Source: Paenibacillus castaneae (GTDB lineage: Bacteria; Bacillota; Bacilli; Paenibacillales; Paenibacillaceae). Taken from it: 64,000 nt of DNA. A program made the translations under genes and the position numbers. Positions 9,356 to 17,250 of this stretch are shown one piece after another. Each line of letters begins with the position of its first letter. Position 1 is the stretch's first letter. The stretch spans positions 2,961,551 to 3,025,550 of the forward strand of contig NZ_KZ614144.1 of NCBI RefSeq assembly GCF_002884445.1, in the 5' to 3' direction. The notes beneath the pieces were generated by a model. The model did not search any database and was not told the origin of the DNA. It saw only the letters and a list, made by a program, of their open reading frames with translations.

Positions 9356-9388
9356 AAAACCGTATCGAATTAGCGATACGGTTTTTTT
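9356..9388 (+). terminator. Intrinsic terminator of the importer operon
   Basis: 12-bp stem AAAACCGTATCG / CGATACGGTTTT (9356-9367 with 9374-9385), 6-nt loop, T-tract to 9388. The A-run before the stem may let it work on both strands. Confidence 0.9.
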
Positions 9389-9457
9389 ATTCTAGTTGAA
9401 TGGAATGAACTTCGTTTGTAATTGAAATTTATTGTGTTTTGTTGTTATTTGCCGTTG

Positions 9458-9486
9458 TATACTGATTTTATTGATACCAATAAAAT
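9458..9486 (+). promoter_or_regulatory. DeoR-family gene promoter and probable autoregulatory operator
   Basis: A perfect inverted repeat ATTTTATTG-N4-CAATAAAAT (9465-9473 with 9478-9486) begins 2 bp after a -10-like TATACT (9458-9463) and ends 19 bp before the DeoR start. An operator across the transcription start fits autorepression. The -35 is not clear. Confidence 0.65.
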
Positions 9487-9505
9487 TCTGAGAGGAAGTC
9501 TTGTT

Positions 9506-10285
9506 ATGTTCGCATCTCAAAGAAGAGACAAGATTGTTGAATGGCTGCAGAAGCATGAGCAATTGGTAATCAAGGAGTTAGCATTAGTTATGAATGTATC
9601 TGAAGGGACACTGCGGACTGACCTTCGCATGCTCGAGGAAGAAGGAATAGTGGAAAGAACGCATGGAGGTGCGGTTCTAGCTAGGAAGAAATCAATGTTT
9701 CGTGAGCAGCATACCGCTACACGAAGTGAGCTGAATTACATAGAGAAGCAGGCGATCGGACAAGAGGCAGCTCGGCTAGTCACAAAGGGGCAATGTATTA
9801 TTCTCGATGCAAGCTCAACTGTGCTTGAGCTTGCCAAGATGCTGATCGAATGCGATTATTTGACCGTAGTGACTAACGGACTTGAAGCGGCAATGATTCT
9901 GAATCAAAATCCCAGGATAAACGTTCTTATTGTAGGAGGCGTGCTACGCTCTGGATCAAAGACAGTAGAAGGCATTCTCGGAAAAGGCTTGCTGGAGGGG
10001 ATTTATGCCGACCTGTTCTTCACCTCTGCCGAAGGAATCAGTATAGAAGAAGGAATGACTGACTTTAGCTTATACGAAGCAGAGCTGAAAAAAAGGATGG
10101 CTGCTAATGCTAGAAGAACAGTTGCTTTAGTTGACTATACAAAGCTCGGCAGACGTTCGATTGCCACTTCGGTCAAAATCGAAAATATACATACGCTTAT
10201 TACCGACAATAAAGCCAAACGTGAATATTTAAACCGAATAAAAGGCGTGGAAATCATGATTGCACTTCCAAATGACAAGAAATAA
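9506..10285 (+). CDS. DeoR/GlpR-family transcriptional repressor
   Basis: 259 residues from the ATG at 9506, chosen for GAGAGGAAG 7 bp upstream and because it gives the normal family length; the frame is open further upstream. The N-terminal winged helix shows the family signature (SEGTLRTDLRMLEEEGIVER, then THGGAVL). The C-terminal DeoR sensor domain shows ILDASSTVLELAK and VVTNGLEAA, the phosphosugar-binding loops of the isomerase-like fold. Members respond to phosphorylated sugar intermediates. Its place between the importer operon and the arabinanase suggests it controls one or both, and the palindrome in its own leader is a candidate site. Confidence 0.9.
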   Translation: MFASQRRDKIVEWLQKHEQLVIKELALVMNVSEGTLRTDLRMLEEEGIVERTHGGAVLARKKSMFREQHTATRSELNYIEKQAIGQEAARLVTKGQCIILDASSTVLELAKMLIECDYLTVVTNGLEAAMILNQNPRINVLIVGGVLRSGSKTVEGILGKGLLEGIYADLFFTSAEGISIEEGMTDFSLYEAELKKRMAANARRTVALVDYTKLGRRSIATSVKIENIHTLITDNKAKREYLNRIKGVEIMIALPNDKK

Positions 10286-10354
10286 TCCTCAATTTAACAT
10301 CATTTGAAAACAACCGCAATAGCACTTAATCGTTGACAAATAAGGGGAAAATTC

Positions 10355-10420
10355 ATGAAAATAGAAGATGTAATAACTTACTTTTTTATGAAAAAGAAAG
10401 GAGGAGCGCTCCTATTTTGA
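10355..10420 (+). CDS. Possible 21-codon leader ORF upstream of abnA
   Basis: ATG start with AAGGGG 7 bp upstream; 21 codons rich in Lys and Gly near the end, stop TGA at 10418-10420. It lies 22 bp after a TTGACA hexamer (10333-10338) and ends over the palindrome AGGAGCGCTCCT (10402-10413). It could be a chance ORF. No homologue is known to me. Confidence 0.25.
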   Translation: MKIEDVITYFFMKKKGGALLF

Positions 10421-10500
10421 TTGGGCAAATTTGTTTTCGTTTCCTTTTTGAAAACGCTGTCATTTCGCTCGAAATCCAAATTAATTGGAGGGAATTATGA
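10417..10500 (+). CDS. Possible 27-codon ORF overlapping abnA start
   Basis: TTG start overlaps the preceding small ORF's stop (TTGA), and its own stop overlaps the abnA start (ATGA at 10497-10500). AAAGGAGG lies about 12 bp upstream. The end-to-end overlaps would allow translational coupling into abnA, but the ORF contains the cre site and has no recognisable domain, so it may be fortuitous. Confidence 0.2.
   Translation: MIGQICFRFLFENAVISLEIQINWREL
10448..10464 (+). promoter_or_regulatory. Probable CcpA-binding cre site of abnA
   Basis: TTGAAAACGCTGTCATT matches the cre consensus WTGNAARCGNWWWCAWW at every position but one (a G in the central W triplet). It ends 32 bp before the abnA start. 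Carbon catabolite repression of an extracellular arabinanase is usual in Bacillus-type bacteria. Confidence 0.7.
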
Positions 10501-11444
10501 GGAAAAAACGGATCTTAATCACATTTTTTACTGTTGTCCTATCGTTCGCTTTGATGGGCACCGTTTATGCTGCATTTTGGAATTTGACTGGTGATATTGG
10601 TGTGCACGACCCTTCTATTATTAAGGAGGGGAGCACTTGGTATACCTTTTCAACTGGACAAGGAATTCAGGTGAAAAGATCTAATGATGGTTTGAATTGG
10701 ACTAGTGCTCCGCAAATATTCTTGTCTCCGCTATCTTGGTGGAGCACGTATGTCCCTAATCAGTCTAAAAATGATATATGGGCGCCTGACGTGCAGCTGT
10801 ATAACGGCAGGGTGTGGCTGTATTATTCAATCTCCACGTTCGGTTCCAACACTTCTGCAATTGGTTTAGCCTCTGCTACAAGCATTGGTGCAGGCTCTTG
10901 GAGAGATGATGGGCTGGTGCTTCGAACGACGAGTGCAAATAACTATAATGCAATTGATCCGAATTTAACGATTGATGCTTCTGGAAACCCATGGCTTGCC
11001 TTCGGCTCATTCTGGAGCGGAATTAAATTGACTCAATTAAATCCAACAACAATGAAACCGACGGGGACCATTTATTCCATAGCTTCTAGACCGAATAACA
11101 ATGGAGCAATTGAAGCGCCTTCTATTACTTATCGAAATGGATATTACTATTTGTTCGCATCTTTCGATTCATGCTGTCAAGGTGTTAACAGCACATACAA
11201 AATTGCTTATGGACGGTCAACTAGCATAACAGGTCCTTATTTAGATAAAAACGGAGTCAATATGTTAAATGGTGGCGGAACCATATTAGATGCAGGAAAC
11301 AGCAGGTGGAAAGGCCCGGGTGGTCAGGATATATACAATAATAACGTGATTGCGAGACATGCTTACGATGCCCAAGCAAATGGCGCACCTAAATTATTGA
11401 TTAGCGACTTGAATTGGGATTCATCCGGATGGCCGACTTATTAG
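10497..11444 (+). CDS. abnA: Secreted endo-1,5-alpha-L-arabinanase, GH43
   Basis: 315 residues from the ATG at 10497 (GGAGGGA just upstream). A Sec signal peptide (KKR, hydrophobic 6-20, cleavage after VYA at 25) leads to a five-bladed propeller GH43 domain filling the rest. The catalytic triad is visible: D38 in VHDPSI (base), D154 in AIDPNL (pKa modulator) and E206 in GAIEAPS (acid). No carbohydrate-binding module follows, so it is the compact form. It cuts arabinan side chains of pectin outside the cell, and products would be taken up by an importer such as 6073-9309. A cre site and two small ORFs precede it; a hairpin terminator follows. Confidence 0.93.
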   Translation: MRKKRILITFFTVVLSFALMGTVYAAFWNLTGDIGVHDPSIIKEGSTWYTFSTGQGIQVKRSNDGLNWTSAPQIFLSPLSWWSTYVPNQSKNDIWAPDVQLYNGRVWLYYSISTFGSNTSAIGLASATSIGAGSWRDDGLVLRTTSANNYNAIDPNLTIDASGNPWLAFGSFWSGIKLTQLNPTTMKPTGTIYSIASRPNNNGAIEAPSITYRNGYYYLFASFDSCCQGVNSTYKIAYGRSTSITGPYLDKNGVNMLNGGGTILDAGNSRWKGPGGQDIYNNNVIARHAYDAQANGAPKLLISDLNWDSSGWPTY

Positions 11445-11458
11445 TTCATCTCCTTCAA

Positions 11459-11493
11459 ACAAACGCCTCTGCGGCTTTCGCAGAGGCGTTTGT
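11459..11493 (+). terminator. Terminator of abnA
   Basis: Perfect 15-bp stem ACAAACGCCTCTGCG / CGCAGAGGCGTTTGT with a 5-nt loop, 14 bp after the abnA stop. There is no clear T-tract, but the stem is very stable. Confidence 0.75.
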
Positions 11494-11626
11494 CGTATGA
11501 ATTTTCAAAATTTAAAGAGAACACGATAACCAAACTTGTGTTAAAATTATACAATAGTTGAACGGATTGATCAATTGCGTTGTGATGCTTTCGGAATGAA
11601 TTCGTTGGAAGGGCTGTGATTCACAT

Positions 11627-12274
11627 TTGATAAAAGATAAACAATCATTATCGACCGCAATCATTCTTTTCCTTGTAGTTATAGTATTCAACTTTCCATT
11701 TCCGAACTCCAATCCTTATGGCGAAACCCTTACTTCCGTTTTTAATATACCCGTTAAATCAGTTAATGGAATCCAGTACGTCGGGCTTGCTTCTTTAATA
11801 TTACTATTAATCAGCTTCTATTTTCTTGCAAGATCGTTAAGCAAATATCATGTTCGTTTCATATTGCTTGCTATCGTAATCATGAATTTATTTCCGCCAT
11901 TCTTAATTCAGGCATACCAGAAGACCATCGCAACTGGCATATATGCCATATCCTATGAGCAGCGTTTAAGTAAATGCGATTTCGAAATGTCCAATAATAA
12001 TACGCTCTATGGCGTATGTAAGCTTCCTTTCGAGAATTACAGCCGCGATGATGTTGAATTTACGGTTGAATTTGTGAATCAATCCAGCAATATTAATTCG
12101 ATGGTCTCTCTTATGAACAACCATGCTCCATATGAGGTTAAGCTGAACGGAAAAGAGCGCAAGCAAATAATAATTGAGACAATGATTGAGGTGTCGGATA
12201 ATCAGAATATGCGCGGTCAATCAGGTTTTATTGATATCATTATTAAATCGGGGGATAGAAGCAGGAAATTATGA
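11627..12274 (+). CDS. Hypothetical membrane protein
   Basis: 215 residues; not recognised. Three hydrophobic segments (about 10-26, 52-70, 77-97) are followed by a ~115-residue polar C-terminal domain, probably extracellular, with a pair of Cys (in KCDFEM and GVCKLP) that could form a disulfide. The TTG start has GGAAGGG 13 bp upstream, which is weak; no better start exists before residue 85. It stands alone between the abnA terminator and the lexA terminator. Confidence 0.6.
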   Translation: MIKDKQSLSTAIILFLVVIVFNFPFPNSNPYGETLTSVFNIPVKSVNGIQYVGLASLILLLISFYFLARSLSKYHVRFILLAIVIMNLFPPFLIQAYQKTIATGIYAISYEQRLSKCDFEMSNNNTLYGVCKLPFENYSRDDVEFTVEFVNQSSNINSMVSLMNNHAPYEVKLNGKERKQIIIETMIEVSDNQNMRGQSGFIDIIIKSGDRSRKL

Positions 12275-12330
12275 GCAATTATGTATGATTAATGTGGATT
12301 CAAAAGCATTAATGATCAGAGCAAATAAAA

Positions 12331-12373
12331 AAAAGGCTAAATCCAGAATGCTTATGCATGGATTCAGCCTTTT
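12331..12373 (-). terminator. lexA terminator, likely bidirectional
   Basis: Stem AAAAGGCTAAATCCA / TGGATTCAGCCTTTT with a single mismatch. The minus strand carries a T-run directly after it (the A-run at 12327-12334), so it serves lexA, and it also faces the end of the hypothetical gene on the plus strand. Confidence 0.8.
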
Positions 12374-12397
12374 CTTTATGTATAAACGAAGTGTCGA

Positions 12398-13018
12398 CTA
12401 ATGAATATCGCGGAAAAGTCCAATGACTTTGCCCAAAATAGTTACATTTTGAAGCAGAATCGGCTGCATGGAGGAGTTCTCCGGTTGTAGACGAATATGA
12501 TTCTTTTCTTTATAGAAGGTTTTCACCGTTGCTTCATCGTCTTCGGTCATGGCAACAACAATTTCTCCGTTATTAGCAGTTTGCTGCTGACGTACGATGA
12601 CATAATCTCCATCGTGAATGCCGGCATCAATCATGCTCTCGCCCATAACACTTAAAATAAACACGCTGCTGTCACCTACGATATGGGAGGGGAGCGGGAA
12701 ATATTCTTCAATATTTTCAGTAGCCGTAATAGGAACACCGGCCGTAACTTTACCTACAATCGGTACATTAGCAACAGATGGTGTAATAATTCCATTAACC
12801 CCATCTTGATCTAAAATTTCGATAGCGCGAGGCTTGGTTGGATCCCGGCGAATAAGACCTTTCTTTTCCAATCGGTCCAAATGACCATGAACGGTTGAGC
12901 TGGACAATAATCCAACAGCCTCGCCGATTTCTCGAACGGAGGGTGGATAGCCTTTCTCCCGGACTTCATTCTTAATAAATTCAAGAATCGAATGTTGTCG
13001 GTTAGAAATCTTCGACAC
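12398..13018 (-). CDS. lexA: LexA SOS repressor
   Basis: 206 residues from a GTG at 13018 (TGGAG upstream); the frame runs on upstream, but this start gives the length of Bacillus LexA and begins with the conserved SKISNRQ. It has an N-terminal winged helix ([29 protein letters not shown]), an Ala-Gly self-cleavage site at A93-G94 (KVTAGVP) and the Ser-Lys catalytic dyad S128 (MGESM) and K166 (ATVKTF). RecA-stimulated self-cleavage derepresses SOS genes. It is divergent from yneA, with LexA boxes in both promoters. Confidence 0.97.
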   Translation of the reverse strand: MSKISNRQHSILEFIKNEVREKGYPPSVREIGEAVGLLSSSTVHGHLDRLEKKGLIRRDPTKPRAIEILDQDGVNGIITPSVANVPIVGKVTAGVPITATENIEEYFPLPSHIVGDSSVFILSVMGESMIDAGIHDGDYVIVRQQQTANNGEIVVAMTEDDEATVKTFYKEKNHIRLQPENSSMQPILLQNVTILGKVIGLFRDIH

Positions 13019-13049
13019 TGCGATCACTCCATTAGTAGATTTGTAGAAA

Positions 13050-13106
13050 ATTATAACATAGAACCGGAGTTCGTACAAACATAAGTTCTCCAGTACAGAA
13101 GTTCGT
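13050..13106 (-). promoter_or_regulatory. lexA promoter with LexA boxes
   Basis: On the minus strand a perfect -10 TATAAT (13050-13055) lies 17 bp from a weak -35 TTGTAC (13073-13078). GAAC-N4-GTTC (13061-13072) fills the spacer. A second box, read on the minus strand as GAACTTATGTTTG (13076-13089), covers the -35. A weaker one is at 13093-13105. This layout gives autorepression. Confidence 0.85.
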
Positions 13107-13114
13107 ATTTTCTG

Positions 13115-13163
13115 TTGACACCAAACGTTTGTTCGTGTATTCTAAAAACAGAACAAACGTTTG
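13115..13163 (+). promoter_or_regulatory. yneA promoter with two LexA boxes
   Basis: TTGACA (13115-13120), 17-bp spacer, TATTCT (13138-13143). The box CAAACGTTTGTTCG (13122-13135) fits the Bacillus consensus CGAACRNRYGTTYG perfectly on the opposite strand and occupies the spacer. A second box, AGAACAAACGTTTG (13150-13163), covers the start of the transcript. Confidence 0.9.
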
Positions 13164-13174
13164 GGGTGTGGATA

Positions 13175-13552
13175 ATGATAACTAGTCCAAGTTTTTATAG
13201 AACGATCCATAAGCAAGAAGATAACAAGGTCGTATATATGAAGCGTAATGCTAAGCTGTTTATTAAACGGCATCTTCTTAAGATTATAGTTAGCTCTGCC
13301 TTGTTCGTCCTTTTATTTACCAGTTTTCTCATTATGGGAACAGTTGCATTGGGCAGCCATCCTATGGAAGCCTCTGCGGATGAGCGTGTTGTAATTGTAA
13401 ATCCAGGTGATACGCTTTGGGGAATTGCCAAGAGCAGCTATTCCGATGACAGCCATGATATTAGGTATATTATATTTATGATTAAAGATAGAAACGGCCT
13501 GGAATCCGTTAATATTAAACCGGGACAGAAAATTATTATTCCAGCCATATAA
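13175..13552 (+). CDS. yneA: SOS-induced cell-division suppressor, LysM protein
   Basis: 125 residues from the ATG at 13175, which lies just downstream of the LexA-controlled promoter and has GGGGTG upstream; an internal ATG at 13238 would give a ~104-residue form like Bacillus YneA, so the start is open. A single membrane helix (about residues 38-60) is followed by a LysM domain (IVNPGDTLWGIAKSSY ... IKPGQKIIIPA). YneA stalls division at the membrane during DNA damage. Position opposite lexA and the two boxes support the call. Unlike in Bacillus, yneB is absent and ynzC lies 3.5 kb away, after an ABC exporter. Confidence 0.88.
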   Translation: MITSPSFYRTIHKQEDNKVVYMKRNAKLFIKRHLLKIIVSSALFVLLFTSFLIMGTVALGSHPMEASADERVVIVNPGDTLWGIAKSSYSDDSHDIRYIIFMIKDRNGLESVNIKPGQKIIIPAI

Positions 13553-13600
13553 ATTAGAACAAATTTACAATATAATAAATAAGTTAAATCCATATATAAG

Positions 13601-13653
13601 CTTTCTAAAGTAGGTAGATTGTAATTAATCTATCTAAATTAGAAAGTTTTTTT
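13601..13653 (+). terminator. Terminator of yneA
   Basis: Stem CTTTCTAA / TTAGAAAG (13601-13608 with 13639-13646), inner pairing TAGATT / AATCTA, and seven T. It separates yneA from the ABC exporter operon. Confidence 0.85.
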
Positions 13654-13722
13654 GTGTGAACTGCAGGGCTTACAATCTTAATTAACGTCTATTAAGAGGG
13701 GTACTGAGAGGAGAGAGCGATA

Positions 13723-14442
13723 TTGTTACGTGTAGAACAATTATCTCATTCTTTTAAGAATGGGAATGAATCAACCGTTGTACTGCAAGAGATCAGCTTT
13801 CATGTAAATAAGGGTGAGATGATCGCATTGCTGGGCAGTTCTGGATCTGGAAAGTCTACTTTGCTTAATCTGATGGCTGGCTTGATGAAGCCCACAGAAG
13901 GAAATATTTATATTGCAGGCCATAATATCGTATCGATGAATGAGAATCAGTTAGCTGAGTTTCGACGCAAGCATATCGGCTTTATTTTTCAAGCGTATGA
14001 GCTTATCGCTAATTTGACGGTTAGGGAGAATGTCGAGCTTCCGCTAGTGTTTCAATCCATTAATCCTGCATTGCGCAAGCATAAAGCGCTGGCCTTGTTG
14101 GAGCAGGTTGGTATTCCCGACAAAGCGGAACTGTACCCGTCTCAGCTATCCGGCGGCCAACAGCAGCGTGTAAGTATTGCAAGATCATTAATTACGGAGC
14201 CATCTGTTATTTTTGCTGATGAGCCTACAGGAAATTTGGACACCAAGACAGAGGAAGAAATTATTATGATTCTGAAACGTCTGAACCAAACGATGGATAC
14301 TACCTTTATCATCGTTACGCATGAGCGGGAGGTAGCTGACCATACGCAGAAGATTATTACGCTGCGTGATGGTTACTTGGTAACTGATCAGGGGCCGGCT
14401 GCTGAACCTATACTAATAGGAGGAATACATAGTGAGAGTTAG
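13723..14442 (+). CDS. ABC transporter ATPase, MacB/LolD (YknY) type
   Basis: 239 residues from a TTG start with GGAGAGAG upstream. Walker A GSSGSGKST, Q-loop IFQAYELI, signature LSGGQQQRVSIAR, Walker B VIFADEPTGNLD and H-loop TTFIIVTHE are intact. It overlaps the permease gene by 11 bp, and the three genes to 16894 form a MacAB/YknXYZ-type mechanotransmission or export system. Substrate unknown; relatives handle peptides, antibiotics or lipoproteins. Confidence 0.93.
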   Translation: MLRVEQLSHSFKNGNESTVVLQEISFHVNKGEMIALLGSSGSGKSTLLNLMAGLMKPTEGNIYIAGHNIVSMNENQLAEFRRKHIGFIFQAYELIANLTVRENVELPLVFQSINPALRKHKALALLEQVGIPDKAELYPSQLSGGQQQRVSIARSLITEPSVIFADEPTGNLDTKTEEEIIMILKRLNQTMDTTFIIVTHEREVADHTQKIITLRDGYLVTDQGPAAEPILIGGIHSES

Positions 14443-15784
14443 TGATATCACTCGATTATCATGGGATCAAGTGAGAAGGCGAAAGGTTGTAACCGCTTTA
14501 TGTGTAGCAGGAATATCCATTGGCTGCGCCGCAATTATTGTAGCCATGAGCATTGGCGAATCCGCTCAGCTTTATATCGAGAAACAGATGAACAGTTATT
14601 TGAAGATGGATGAAATTACGGTTACTGCCAGCAATGGGGCTTCAAGGGGCGGGGATTCATCCTCCATTGATTCTGAAACACTCAAGCAGGGGAAGCTGAC
14701 TGAACAAAAGCTAAATATTATGCGGCAGATCGAGCATGTTCAAGCGGCTGCTCTCTATTTGCAGCTTAATTATATGGAAGTGTTTACGCTTGACAACCTG
14801 ACTTCTCAGTTCCAGACCGAAATTATAGGAACGGATCTAGATAAACTCACTGATTTCGGCAATGAGTTTCTGCAAGGAGCCCCTTCTGATCTGACGGGAG
14901 CTATTGTTCTTAACTACGGCGCAACGCTGGGTCTAATCGATGAAGAGACAAGAAAGAGCTTGCAAGAGCAAATAAATGCAAACCCTTATGATGACGCCTT
15001 ATACCAGCAGTATAAGAATCTGAATAAGATGCTCACTGCTTTATATCAGAAGCAGGTGCAATTGCGCTATTATTCATCGACAGGGGAAGTAATTAGCAGA
15101 CCGCTACGCGTTATCGGCGTGCTTAAGAAGCCTACTGGCGCCAGTGAGGAAAACTTGCTTTATGATAAGAAGGGCTATGTTTCGCTTGAAACAGCGAGAA
15201 TGCTGAAGAAAGAGCTGCGGCTTGGCGAAGATGAGAACGAGACTTACAATCATATCGTTGTGAAGGTAGAGAATCAGAAATATATCGAGAAGATCGAGAA
15301 TCAGATCAAGAAGCTGTCAGTATCCACTTCAACGAATTTATATCAAAAGGAAAGACTTGCGAATGAATTCAAAATCATAAAAGCAGCCGCGCTTGGCATC
15401 GGCGTGTTTATTCTTATTATCGCTTCTATTTCCATCGTCGTTGCGATGACCATGTCTACCTATCAACGCCGTCGTCAAATAGGGATTATGAAGGTACTTG
15501 GGGCTAATTTAGGCCAGATTAGAAATATGTTCATCGTTGAGGCTGCGCTGCTTGGACTGTTAGGTGGCTTGCTCGGCGTATTATTCTCCTATTGGATCGT
15601 ATGGGGCATGAACGGGTTGATTCGATCATTCTCCGATGAGCAGGATGCGGTTATTATCTTCATTCCAATAACAACCATTCCGATTGGCATGTTGTTCGCT
15701 ATAGCAACAGGTGTATTGTCCGGTATCTATCCCGCTATCAGTGCATCAAAAACCGATGCTTTGACGGCTATTAGACGGGACTAA
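14432..15784 (+). CDS. ABC transporter permease, FtsX/MacB type
   Basis: 450 residues from a GTG with AGGAGG at ideal spacing. The topology is MacB-like: helix at about 22-42, a ~270-residue extracellular MacB-PCD domain, then three helices (about 315-340, 365-390, 410-435) bearing the FtsX core (QRRRQIGIMKVLGAN). The C terminus GIYPAISASKTDALTAIRRD is typical. It forms a dimer with the ATPase encoded just upstream. Confidence 0.92.
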   Translation: MRVSDITRLSWDQVRRRKVVTALCVAGISIGCAAIIVAMSIGESAQLYIEKQMNSYLKMDEITVTASNGASRGGDSSSIDSETLKQGKLTEQKLNIMRQIEHVQAAALYLQLNYMEVFTLDNLTSQFQTEIIGTDLDKLTDFGNEFLQGAPSDLTGAIVLNYGATLGLIDEETRKSLQEQINANPYDDALYQQYKNLNKMLTALYQKQVQLRYYSSTGEVISRPLRVIGVLKKPTGASEENLLYDKKGYVSLETARMLKKELRLGEDENETYNHIVVKVENQKYIEKIENQIKKLSVSTSTNLYQKERLANEFKIIKAAALGIGVFILIIASISIVVAMTMSTYQRRRQIGIMKVLGANLGQIRNMFIVEAALLGLLGGLLGVLFSYWIVWGMNGLIRSFSDEQDAVIIFIPITTIPIGMLFAIATGVLSGIYPAISASKTDALTAIRRD

Positions 15785-15811
15785 TGAAACTAAATAAAAG
15801 GGAGAATAATA

Positions 15812-16894
15812 ATGAAGAAGAAAATAAAGTGGATTATTATCGGTCTAATATTAATTGGAATTAGCTTTGGTCTTTATAAATTGGGAAATCCATCAGCACC
15901 TGTCGCGATCACAACCGATAACCAGCCCATTACGTTTCAAGTGAAAAAAGAAACACTAGTAAATAAGGTAGAGGTAAAGGGAAAATCACTGTATGAGCAA
16001 GAAACACTTGTGTATGCACCATATGGCTCAGAGGTGTCAAGCTGGACTGTAGTAGATGGACAGCAGGTAAAGAAGGGCGATATTCTGTTTACAATGGATC
16101 AAAGAGCGGTCCAGAATGAAATTACTCAAATGGAAGCTGTTCTACGCAAAGCGAAGCTTGAGGGAGAGCTTAGCGATTATTTGAGTCAGTTGAATGATGA
16201 CTCGAAGGCGCTTGAAACGTCAGAGGAAGAAAGAAAGCGGACTTTAGTAGAGAAGGAAATGAACCGCATAACGAAAGAGCTTAATGAAGTAACCAACTCT
16301 ATTCAAGCAAAGGAGCTTCAGCAGAAGAAGAAAATGTTAAATGAATCTGTCTATCGGTCCCCAGCGACAGGTATTTTTCTTTTTGATAATCCGAATAAAC
16401 GTCCACAAGCGCTTGGAAATAATGAATATGTTGGTAAGGTAGTCGATTTGAACAAGCTGCAATTCATCGCATTAGTTGGCGAACAGGATATTTTCCGTAT
16501 AAAGGAAGGAATGTCTGTTCAAGTAAAGATGAATGCCATGAAGCAATTAAATCTTGCGGGCAAAGTGCTTAAGGTGTCGAAATTCGCCAAAACGGGTTCC
16601 GATCAAAATAGCCTGGATCAAGCCGCACAGTTTGAAGTTGTTATTGTACTGGAGCCGAATGAGTATTTGATTGCTGGCCTCAGCCTGAATGGTGCTATTG
16701 AAACGGAACGTAAGGAGATGGCTACGGTTGTTCCTACACTTGCCATATCGCGTGAGCAGGACAAGCATTTTGTCATGTTTGATCTTGGGAACGGACAATA
16801 TGAGCGCCGGGATATTAAGATTGGAATGGAAACGGCAGAGTTTACGGAAGTGCTGGAAGGCTTGAAGGAAGGCGATCAGGTTGTTCTGCAATAA
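15812..16894 (+). CDS. Membrane-fusion/adaptor subunit of the ABC exporter (YknX/MacA-like)
   Basis: 360 residues; N-terminal membrane anchor (7-25), a biotinyl-lipoyl-like half motif (VYAPYGSEVSSWTVVDGQQV, KKGDILF), a helical hairpin with coiled-coil character (about 105-175), the second lipoyl half (YRSPATGIFLFDN) and a beta-barrel with a C-terminal GLKEGDQVVLQ, typical of HlyD/MacA adaptors. It completes the exporter with the two preceding genes. No TolC-like partner is expected in a Gram-positive cell. Confidence 0.88.
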   Translation: MKKKIKWIIIGLILIGISFGLYKLGNPSAPVAITTDNQPITFQVKKETLVNKVEVKGKSLYEQETLVYAPYGSEVSSWTVVDGQQVKKGDILFTMDQRAVQNEITQMEAVLRKAKLEGELSDYLSQLNDDSKALETSEEERKRTLVEKEMNRITKELNEVTNSIQAKELQQKKKMLNESVYRSPATGIFLFDNPNKRPQALGNNEYVGKVVDLNKLQFIALVGEQDIFRIKEGMSVQVKMNAMKQLNLAGKVLKVSKFAKTGSDQNSLDQAAQFEVVIVLEPNEYLIAGLSLNGAIETERKEMATVVPTLAISREQDKHFVMFDLGNGQYERRDIKIGMETAEFTEVLEGLKEGDQVVLQ

Positions 16895-17011
16895 TGAAGA
16901 AAGAGCATCCATGACAGCCTCTTCACCTCTCATAATCTTGACAACTGAACGGTTGAAATGTCAAAGTAGAGGTTAGAGTATTTTTCAGCATGAGAGGAGT
17001 GAACCTAAGTT

Positions 17012-17203
17012 ATGGAAATGGATAAAATTATAGCGCGAATCAACGAGCTTTCTCGTAAAAATAAAACATCCGGCTTAACGGATGCTGAAATCACGGAAAG
17101 AGCGGAGCTCAGGCGCCAATATTTAGATATTTTCAAAGGTAACTTTCGCCAGCAGCTAGAAACCATTACAATTGTAGACGGTGACGAAGAAACGAAGCAT
17201 TAA
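17012..17203 (+). CDS. ynzC: DUF896 protein YnzC
   Basis: 63 residues, helical hairpin family: MDKIIARINELSRKNK, GLTDAEITERAELRRQYL, then an FKGNFRQQLETI segment. GAGGAG lies upstream of the ATG. In Bacillus subtilis ynzC belongs to the LexA-controlled yneA-yneB-ynzC operon. Here it is separated from yneA by the three-gene ABC exporter and has no good LexA box. Function is unknown; the family is small, soluble and widespread in Bacillota. Confidence 0.92.
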   Translation: MEMDKIIARINELSRKNKTSGLTDAEITERAELRRQYLDIFKGNFRQQLETITIVDGDEETKH

Positions 17204-17250
17204 ATTTACGCAATAGGCTCTCATTTAATATCCAGGGGAAGGGTGATTAG

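Noticed and set aside
16998..17012. LexA-like word GAACCTAAGTTA before ynzC
   Set aside because: The right half lacks the final C and the flanks do not fit; it also overlaps the ribosome binding site, which constrains its sequence.
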